64,000 nt of DNA from contig QXEO01002102.1 of NCBI GenBank assembly GCA_007115705.1, forward strand, positions 2,064,509 through 2,128,508. The letters are read 5' to 3'. Position numbers and translations under genes: made by a program. Positions 56,801-64,000 of this stretch are shown in pieces. This DNA is from Dactylis glomerata (lineage: Eukaryota > Streptophyta > Magnoliopsida > Poales > Poaceae). Numbering within the stretch: the first letter of the stretch is position 1; every line of letters begins with the position of its first letter. Below the pieces are notes generated by a model that saw nothing but the letters and a program-made list of their open reading frames with translations, did no database searches and was not told the DNA's origin.

Positions 56801-58338
56801 TGCTTTACTACAATTCCAGTGCTACTCTTCATGGTGATGGTCTTTTTGGCACAATCTATCACTCCTTGGTGTTGAGACATCCAATCCATACCTAGGACTA
56901 CTTCCAATCCTTTGGTTCCTAACACAATCAAACTTGCTAAGAATGATATCCCATGGATTTCTATGGGCACTGCCAGGCAGGTCCAACTAGCCTTTGTTAT
57001 TGACCCGGGTATTTGCATGGACATGGTATTTTTCAAGGGTGTTTGTTGAAGTCCACTTTTATCAACAAATAACTTAGTAACAAACGAGTGTGAAGCTCCA
57101 GAATCAAATAGAACTCTTGCAGGAACTAAATTAACAGGGAACATACCAAGCACAACGTCGGTTGCTTCCTGAGCTTCTTCAACATTCATGTGATTCAGAC
57201 GGCCTCGAGGGTGAGGCTGGTTCCTTGGTGGATAATTCTTGCCATTTCCCACACGGCGCTGTTGCTGAGCAGGAGCAGTGGTCTTGGATGCATCATTCAA
57301 CTTCTTTGGGCATTCATTGGAGTAGTGCCCCTTGATTCCGCACTCATAATAGGTAACACCAGACTTGTCACCAGACTTGGGCAGCACAGGTGTGCCATTT
57401 GGCCTTGGATTATTGGGGTTGAAGTTGTTGCCATTAGGTCTTGGAGGTGCACGGTTGAAGTTATTGCCGGTCAGACGGTTGGGAAAGTTGGGACGTGGAG
57501 CCGGTGCAGAGGGCCTCATAGGCCTAGGGGCAAAACCCATAGGTGGATTTCCCCTTGGCTTCTGCGAGTTGCTTGAGTTGCCTTGATACATCATACGGCG
57601 CTTGCGGTTCTCTGCAGCTTGCTTGAGTTTGCCTTCCATCTGAATGGCAGAGTCAACCAATGACTCCAGGTCTGCAAAGGGAATGCTGACCAAGACACAT
57701 TGCATCTCATCATGAAGTCCATTCAGAAACCTCTCTTGCTTCTTCTCATTTGTGTTGGTGTCATCTGGGGCATACCTAGACAGAGTAAGGAACTTGTCAC
57801 GGTAGTCAACCATAGATAGGGAACCTTGCTTCAGATTTCTGAACTCATCTCTCATCCTCTTAACTAATCCCAAAGGAACATGGGCTTTGCTAAACTTGCT
57901 CTTGAACTCCTCCCAAGGCATCACATACCCTTGGGCTTGCATTGCATGAGTGCTGTCCCACCAAGCTCTTGCGGCTCCAGCAAGATAGTGGGTGGTGTAC
58001 AAGACCTTCTCATTTTCGCCAACTCCGGCGACTTCCAGATTGTTCTCCATTGTGCGAAACCAGTCATCAGCATCTAAGGGTTCTTCAGACTTAGTGAACA
58101 TAGGTGGGTTGGTGTTTTGGAAACTCCTTAACTTGGATCGGGGATCACCATTGCCATTGTTCTCTCCTTCACCATGGCCATTTCCATTGCCATTGTTGTG
58201 GTTCATTGCCATCTGGGTTAGCTGCTAAAGAGTGGCCAAGTTAGCTTGGCGCTCAGCTCGGGCTGCTTCCCGGTCTTCCATGATCAACCTTAGCAGTTGT
58301 GCTACTTCCGGGTTCGGGGGTGGGGGTACTCGCGGCAT
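53827..58338 (-). pseudogene. C gag-pol polyprotein, one frame with five stops
   Basis: About 1,503 codons from ATG 58338 to TAG/TAA at 53827, all in one frame. Stops: 58225, 56473, 55165, 55030 and 54367 (first bases in plus coordinates). Gag core: DPRSKLRSFQNTNPPMF, YLAGAARAWWDS, FKSKFSKAHVPLGLVKRMRD. The zinc knuckle near 57,348-57,310 reads YYECGIKGHYSNEC: the first Cys of CCHC is Tyr. Protease VLFDSGASHSFV (57,105). RT FIDDILIYSK (56,172-56,161). RNase H FDVYCDASKLGLG. Integrase CDICQRVKAEHQ, GMDFITGFPR, FDRGTQFTS, HPQTDGQTERVNQ. C-terminal chromodomain-like segment (VPIRILEEAYRTTR, KFLKVQWSNHTEDEATWE). It would copy and integrate the element if intact. The ATG is preceded by CAG, a possible 3' splice site. 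Confidence 0.9.
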
Positions 58339-58610
58339 CTGAAGATAATGTGTGTAAGACAAGAGGGAAAAACTAATTGCTAAGATTTCAATGTAACATA
58401 GATGATGCAATTTTGTCTTACTAAGGCCTTAAGGGCCAAATTCATATTTCATTCAACAAACATCAAACATGCCACCCATACGAGTTCACACATTACAAAT
58501 AGTTTACATCAAACCATTGCGACTCGTCTACTAGAGAGGGGGATACAACTCACACCTACACGAAGTGACTTAAAGTGAACTCATAACTAGATAACACGGG
58601 GATCTCCAAT
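58339..58610 (-). other. C spacer between extra ORF and gag
   Basis: 272 bases without a supported gene. TTATCTTCAG directly before the gag ATG looks like a 3' splice site. Confidence 0.5.
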
Positions 58611-59393
58611 CTAAACATCGGGCTCCTCGGGGTCTTCCTCCTCATCATCCTCAATGAATCCAGCATCCTCATCATTCTCCTGATCATCAAGGTCCTCCAT
58701 GAAGTCATCCTCGTCACTAACGAGGGCATTATCCTCCTTGCGGAGGTCAATGCCTTCCTCCTCACCAAGGTGGCTCTCTAGATCCTCAATGTACTCAGTC
58801 AGCTCAGCCACATTGGCCTTCAACTCTTCAATGGTCTGATCCCTTTCCTCGCGCTGGCGGCGAAGGCTCTTGCGATCCCCAGCAAGGATCCTGATGGTGC
58901 TTCTCGCCTCCATGAGGGCGAAGTGCTCAAGGTTGGCCTTGGTACGGGCACGATCTGCCTCCTGCTGAGTGGAGTACAGCAAGAAGTCCATGTGATCTGC
59001 ATATGTACTCGGCTCATTTTGCCCTGGCATGTTTGCGGGACGCCCTTCCGCATCACGCCGAGCAAAGTTCCTAAAGCGCTCCACCTGAACCTCCTCAACA
59101 TGCAGTCCGCATAAGCGGGCTAGCATCTCCTGCATACCTCGGACCAAACCATCGGCCCAAGTGTTCTCCACAAGCTCAAACTTGATCCTTGGAGAACTTA
59201 GATCTCCCTTCTTGCCACGGCAACTTGCCCTGATAAGCCACCGTAGCTCTCCATCCGGGTGCTCGTTGAGCACGGCTCCCTTGAACTCCAGATACAGACG
59301 ATCCAGGAACAAGGTCAGGGTAGTGAGGTCGCGCTCAAAAACAAGGCTACCACCATGGCCCAACTGGTATTGCTTAGTGAACACCGGGGGCAT
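58611..59393 (-). CDS. Extra ORF upstream of gag in C
   Basis: An intact 260-codon frame between the primer site and gag, ATG 59393, in a different frame from gag-pol. N-terminal ~110 residues look folded (LVFERDLTTLTLFLDRLYLE, ELRWLIRASCRGKKGD, VRGMQEMLARLCGLHVEEVQ). Residues ~140-215 are a probable coiled coil (EADRARTKANLEHFALMEAR, REERDQTIEELKANVAELTE). The last ~45 residues are very acidic (DEDDFMEDLDDQENDEDAGF). It has no stop, although gag-pol has five. The ATG follows TTTTGTAG, again like a 3' splice site. I do not recognise the family. It could be a gag-like accessory or a regulator. Confidence 0.65.
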   Translation of the reverse strand: MPPVFTKQYQLGHGGSLVFERDLTTLTLFLDRLYLEFKGAVLNEHPDGELRWLIRASCRGKKGDLSSPRIKFELVENTWADGLVRGMQEMLARLCGLHVEEVQVERFRNFARRDAEGRPANMPGQNEPSTYADHMDFLLYSTQQEADRARTKANLEHFALMEARSTIRILAGDRKSLRRQREERDQTIEELKANVAELTEYIEDLESHLGEEEGIDLRKEDNALVSDEDDFMEDLDDQENDEDAGFIEDDEEEDPEEPDV

Positions 59394-59593
59394 CTACAAA
59401 ATTTTAGATTAGATTAGGTTAGTGATCAACTCAAGTGTGCAAAATTTTAAGTAGGCAAAAACTGAATCATGTACAACGCTTTGTAAATAGAGAGGAAAAG
59501 ACTAAGCAATTTTAAACCATTACTTATCTCTTTGCTTTTATAAAGGTTTCATTTAACGCCCCTTCTAACTAAGGTCTCCTATGGTCAACCTAG
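59394..59593 (-). other. C leader between primer site and extra ORF
   Basis: AT-rich untranslated leader of about 200 bases. No feature seen besides the possible splice acceptor before 59393. Confidence 0.5.
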
Positions 59594-59605
59594 GCTCTGA
59601 TACCA
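59594..59605 (-). other. C primer binding site (initiator tRNA-Met)
   Basis: TGGTATCAGAGC on the minus strand, three bases inside the LTR, the standard initiator tRNA-Met complement of plant retrotransposons. Confidence 0.9.
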
Positions 59606-59608
59606 ACT

Positions 59609-62600
59609 TGTGACACCCCCGAATTTATAACAAATTCGAAGTGCCCGTTATGCATTCCAACACAATCCCAGAATCATTGTTGTGATACACATAACGTAGT
59701 TGGTAACCAGTTCCATAGATATTACAATACGAAGAGTTCAAATACAAATGGTCATATTGACCAAGTTCATATTACAACACAATATAGCAGCGGAGATAAC
59801 TTCTTTGGGTCCATGCCTTCACCCTATAGGCAATGGCGACTCAGGAGATGATCTTAGTTCTGATACTCTTCTTCATAACCTTCCTCCAAATACTCTTCTC
59901 CATAGTCTGGCCAAATTGATAGCCAGGGACACAGCCATGAGTACATTGGATGCACTCGCAAACCATCTTATAAACAAAATGATGAAGTAGATATGCATGG
60001 TTGATATGGTGGACTAAGCACTAAGTTGGTTTGCGAAAGCTAGTTTTGTTTCCCAATAATGTTGATTAGTAGAGAAGAAGATTTAATTCTCTAAGTCAAC
60101 CTAAAGAGGAACTTCAAGTGGGACAACATCAATGTCAAGTCAAGTCATTCTCCAAGTTCACCATAAGTTGTTAACATTCTTGACAAAAGTCAAGTACAGT
60201 TTGCCAACTGTCCATGACCGCGGACGCGGCTATTCGAATAGTTTTGAGACCTCTGCAGAGGGGTACACTTTACCCACAAGATTCGATACATCTGCCGGGA
60301 GAAATCCATGGATCGTCATACACAAAGTATGCGAGGTTCAGATAATCAAACAAACTCTTTCACTTGCTCACTCTAGTATAGGATCCTTTCCTAGAGCCCG
60401 AGATACGGACATCTCCATTCTGGTGTCTCTAGTTTTGCCCGCTACAGGATGCTGTATGAATGGAAATTTCCACCCGGTTCGGAAGTACCCGCGCACGGTG
60501 CACTTCTATAAAGGATGATACAAGGTCTCCCATACTAGGGTGAACAAGCTACGGACTAAGCACCTTCCCATTTAGGGGTAGTGTGGTCGTACGGTAATGG
60601 TTGGCTCACATGGTACATCACTTATTATCATTTAGCAAATACATTCCATAGTCCTTAGTCAAGATTATTTTCCTTCATAAAACCATCATGTAGGAGAAAT
60701 CTCCAATTCAAGTTTTCAAGTTCAAGTCACCAATTTCAAATAGGGTTCCCCTTCTTAGATGGCCTCCATTTTATTAGCGACTAAGCAACTACATTGAATG
60801 ATGATACCACTAAATAAGGTTGGATAAACTCAGCTTGATACTCTTGCTAGGCAAGATATCACTACACAACTATCATTCTACTCTAGCAATTCAATCATGC
60901 AATTTACTTAAAAACAAGTAGAATGCAATAGTAAGACTAGGCATTTGGAGTATGATTCAAAAGATGGCTTGCCTTGGTTGGCAAAGTGTCCGGGGTAGTC
61001 TTCTTCTTCTTGATAAAATTCCCCCTCAATATCCTCCTCAGCAATACTAGCGTCTAATAACGAATAAACACCAGGCACACAATCACTACACAATACTAAC
61101 AACACTCCAAGCACACATACTTGTTTTCAAACAATAGAATTCATGTTGGATTTTATGGAGTTGGGTTGCAAGTTTTCTTTCAAGTTTTTATGGAGTGTGT
61201 AAGTTAGATTTTTCTACTATGTGCCATATGTTGTTTACTTTCTAAGTATTGGTATGAAACTAGGGTAGTAGGGCTAGTTCAAGTGGAGATTGACTAATTA
61301 AGTAGATTGGTAGTGATGGAAAAATTAAGCTAAGTGCATATTGGGGGATCTATCATTTTATGATACACACTAGGGTTGGATTAGGGTCTAATTGATACCA
61401 CTAACAAGGTTTTAATTGATTAGGGTTGGACTAAATAGTAGACAAGTTGACTAGTGAGTTCACAAACCAAGTTTCAAGATTTTAGGAGGTTTAAACAATT
61501 TTCTAAGATTTTCCTAAGATTAATAAGGCTATGGTTAAAGTATTCTTATTGAATTAAATCACTAACTCAAATTGGATTCTAACTAGTTTCAGAGGCTAGA
61601 CAATTTCCTAAGCTTTCCAACGCATATTTATTTGCTAAAAACGGATTTCTAAATCTCTTGGAATTAAAGTTTGAAAATCATATCCGAAACATATTTAAAA
61701 TGAGCGGGAAAATAAATAAAATCGTTTCGGACCGAATTTTACTGAACTGGGCCGATTTCAGCAGAAACCCAAACGGGCCGGCCCAGTACCGCTTCGCCAG
61801 GGGCGGGATACGTTCGAATTCGAACCTGACAGGTGGGGCCTACGCGTCAGGTCACTTAAGTGACCGAACCGGTACGCTGCCGTTGGATTCTAATCCAACG
61901 GCGTGTCTGCGTCGTGTCCATCGGCGAGGGAGGGAGCTCACCGGCCTGCAGTAGCGAAGACGACGGCGACGGCGAGTGACGTAGGGGAAGCAGAACTCGA
62001 CGGCGCGGGGCGGAAAAGGTTCCGGCGGCACTCCTCCTCCACCTCCCGGCGTCCGTTCGTCCAACGGCGGCCGAACGTGGTGGCGCCACCCGCGTCCAGT
62101 AGCTCGCCGGCGGAGCTGGCTACGTCGAACGGGAGCGAACTTGGGGAAGAGAAGATGTCTGGGAGCTTGCTGGGGACGGTGTGAGTTCACTCATGTGCTC
62201 GGAGGGGCTTTTTATAGGCCAGAAGGGCGCGGGGGCTAGGGTTTCCAGTGGTGGCCGGGGCGGGGTGTCTGGCGATGTGCACGGGCAAAGCCGGGCGCGG
62301 CGGCCTTGGGGACGTGCTGGCGGGGTGTTGTCTCGGCGATGGGGCACTGTGGGCATGCTCTGGCGAGCTCATGCCGGTCGGCATCGTGCAGAGAGCAGAG
62401 GGAAAGAGAGGGGGTCCGGGTGTGTTCTTCCTCTTCTCCTCCATGTCTCACAGCCTGGGTCGGGGCAGGGGAGGCTGGGGCTCGACCAAGGGATGTCCAC
62501 GAGCATGGCTACAGGGCTAGGGCAAATGTGAACAGCGTCGGCCACAGTAGAGTCGATTTTCCTGGATTTTTGCCCACCAGGTGTTCGACACAATGCCCGC

Positions 62601-63177
62601 AAGAATTCAAAATTCAAATTTTTGAAAAGTTTCACTTTGGGTTGTCAACATATTAAACAAGGATTCCAAAACTATTTTTGTTCTGAAGAAATATCATGTT
62701 TTGCAAAAAAATAATTTGAAAATAGGGTTTTGTTGCTGAATCAGATTCAAACTTTGGCAGATGTTTGAGTTAGGTTAGAGTTTGAATTTTTTCTTAAAAC
62801 TTCTTGGTCCAGTTAGTATGCAGCCTGGTCAAGCTCAACTAACTGACCACACCCTTACTTGAGTTACAGATTTCTTAATCTAAGTGTCCAAAGTAGGGTA
62901 GTCAATAATATTTTCTAGATCAAACCTTTCTTCTCTTTTTCTTTATTTCTTTTGTTTCTGGTTTCTTGAGCTCTTATAGTTCTTCTTTAATGCTTCTGTT
63001 GGTTCAGTTTGCATTAACTAAATATTGCACAACAAATTCTAACACACATGAAATCATAAAAGACATATAATAGAATTTCATGCATACATGCAATATGAGA
63101 TGATAAAGTTTTATCTAGGTCCAAAATTTAGAACTTTACTTAATAGGAAATGGATTACAAATTTTTGAGTTGTTACA
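59609..63177 (-). repeat. C 5' LTR (right)
   Basis: 3569 bp, very similar to 50213-53783. Minus-strand TATA box at 62209-62216 would start transcription toward the left. Outer end TTGTTACA next to GTCGA. Confidence 0.9.
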
Positions 63178-63182
63178 GTCGA

Positions 63183-63435
63183 GATACGAATTCTTACCGT
63201 ATGTTGATATTGTAATCTGTATCGGACCCTACCCGATCCTCGAGACCTGGCCACCTATATATAGGGGCCGGGAGGGGACGGTGTAGGGCAGATTGAAAGC
63301 AAGCCAGGTTCAACACCCAAGGTTACTTTCGATATACACCTATTTCGACTAACTTTACCTTCGAGTTCATCCAACGCCCTATCTCCCCGATCCTAAGTCC
63401 TTCATCTAGGACATTTGTCGAGTTAACCCTCGTCA
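63183..63435 (+). repeat. A 3' LTR, last 253 bp
   Basis: Continues 50131-50212 after C and one GTCGA, ends CCTCGTCA at 63435, followed by GTTGC. Contains CCTATATATAGG near 63,254-63,265. Confidence 0.9.
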
Positions 63436-63440
63436 GTTGC

Positions 63441-64000
63441 CTACCATCTTCAGTCCATTTAGCGCTGCTCGGTGCATATGTTCCCTCGGGTCTCCTGGAT
63501 TTGGTCGTGTCGTATGCAAGTACGCTTGAGCTGCCACTAATGCTGCTTCCGGAGTTTTTGGGATGATATTTCCTTGCTCGTCGACCGATAGGAAGGACGA
63601 GTCGAGGTTTTTAGAGATGCTTTGCTTTTCTAAGTATTCTAGATTCTCATACCTTGAACCATGTCGACGATACCTTCTGTTTGTATATGATGCATCACTA
63701 CGTGCTCTGCGAGCAGCTTCACTTGCTGCAATGGCTTAGTCCTTCCTTTTTTGTATTTCGATCCTCTCTTTTGATAATTGTTTCGCCCGTTGCCTTAGGG
63801 CGTAATGGTACCCCAAGAGCATATTTTGGCTAGAGTTTGTTGGTATTGGCGTGCCATGCTCCACGGCTGTGTTGATTGTTCTCCACTCTTCTTCTTATAG
63901 TCGAACTTTTACCCTCATTGCGAGGGAGTCAGCGGTTTCTCCTTCTGCTAAATGATTCGCTCTTCTGTTTATATTTGGTGGATTAAGTACTGGGTTGTTG
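63441..64000 (-). pseudogene. B gag, N-terminal part (runs off the window)
   Basis: The minus strand encodes the same segments as A's gag around residues 105-290 (REHMHRAALNGLKMVG, NLEYLEKQSISKNLDSSFLS, LLGYHYALRQRAKQLSKERI). Two in-frame TAA codons lie at 63736-63738 and 63895-63897 where A has Ser codons. It joins the piece at 24091 once A and one GTTGC are removed. B's 5' LTR must lie beyond 64000. Confidence 0.8.

Larger units (their letters stand above)
50213..63177 (-). mobile_element. Element C: Tekay/Del-like chromovirus inserted in A's 3' LTR (TSD GTCGA)
   Basis: GTCGA at 50208-50212 and 63178-63182. LTRs are 3571 bp (50213-53783) and 3569 bp (59609-63177). On the minus strand: 5' LTR (right), initiator-Met primer site, extra ORF, gag-pol in a single frame, polypurine tract, 3' LTR (left). 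A chromodomain-like C-terminus after integrase is the mark of chromoviruses. The short distance between integrase and polypurine tract leaves no room for other genes. Five in-frame stops but no frameshift. In the first ~1 kb of LTR I see roughly 15-20 substitutions between the two copies. Confidence 0.9.
24092..63435 (+). mobile_element. Element A: Tat-like gag-protease element with antisense gene; host of I, H and C
   Basis: GTTGC occurs at 24087-24091 and 63436-63440. Without the three insertions A is about 9.16 kb: 24092-25611, 35716-39201, 46313-50212 and 63183-63435. The order is 5' LTR (335 bp), Lys-type primer site, gag-protease (one open frame), convergent 3' region, antisense spliced gene with its own promoter, direct repeats, polypurine tract and 3' LTR (82 + 253 = 335 bp). 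It has no RT, RNase H or integrase. It belongs to the same family as B and lies inside B's gag in opposite orientation. Confidence 0.9.

Noticed and set aside
1..64000. Host plant gene or gene capture in the flanks
   Set aside because: Every stretch could be assigned to an element or its remnants. No exon of a recognisable host gene was seen outside the antisense genes.

Overview
The window looks like intergenic DNA of a large grass genome, most likely Pooideae (Triticeae, Avena or Lolium type). I found no host gene, rRNA or tRNA gene. Essentially every base belongs to Ty3/gypsy LTR retrotransposons stacked inside each other. The organism call rests on the style of the LTRs (many begin TGATACGTCTC), the plant gypsy protein families and plant tRNA primer sites. 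No family name was checked against a database, so I use local letters.

Nest, outermost to innermost. Element E (Athila-like, + strand) starts at 360, and its second LTR is broken at 5223 by F. F (short Athila-like, +) starts at 5224, and its second LTR is broken at 9089 by B. B (Tat-like gag-protease element, - strand) starts at 9090. B is broken by D (Athila-like, 15574-22805) and by A. A (same family as B, opposite strand) runs 24092-63435. A is itself broken by I (24 kb-side; full Tat gag-pol element, 25612-35710), H (Athila-like, 39202-46307) and C (Tekay/Del-like chromovirus, 50213-63177). B resumes at 63441 and, like F and E, ends beyond the window. Exact 5-bp target duplications flank D (GGGCA), A (GTTGC), I (AACGA), H (GCGCC) and C (GTCGA), so these boundaries are firm.

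C and I carry the full set of protein domains (gag, protease, RT, RNase H, integrase) but are broken by in-frame stops, plus frameshifts in I. D, E, F and H are non-autonomous, keep only gag-like reading frames, and use a tRNA-Asp primer site. A and B have gag and protease but no RT, RNase H or integrase.

The most interesting content is in A and B. On the strand opposite to gag-protease each carries a spliced gene of about 1,040 codons. It has its own TATA promoter, a shared upstream TGACGTCA site and eight exons. Exons 2, 4, 5, 6, 7 and 8 have identical lengths in the two copies, and every splice phase closes. Its first exon holds the domain catalogued as 'putative gypsy type transposon' (Transposase_28, PF04195). 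Each copy is disabled by different point lesions. Other notable points are an antisense B3-like reading frame in I, an extra ORF before gag in C, a 5' LTR in F that seems to have copied sequence from its B-interrupted 3' LTR, and a hairpin/polypurine doublet conserved in D, E and H.
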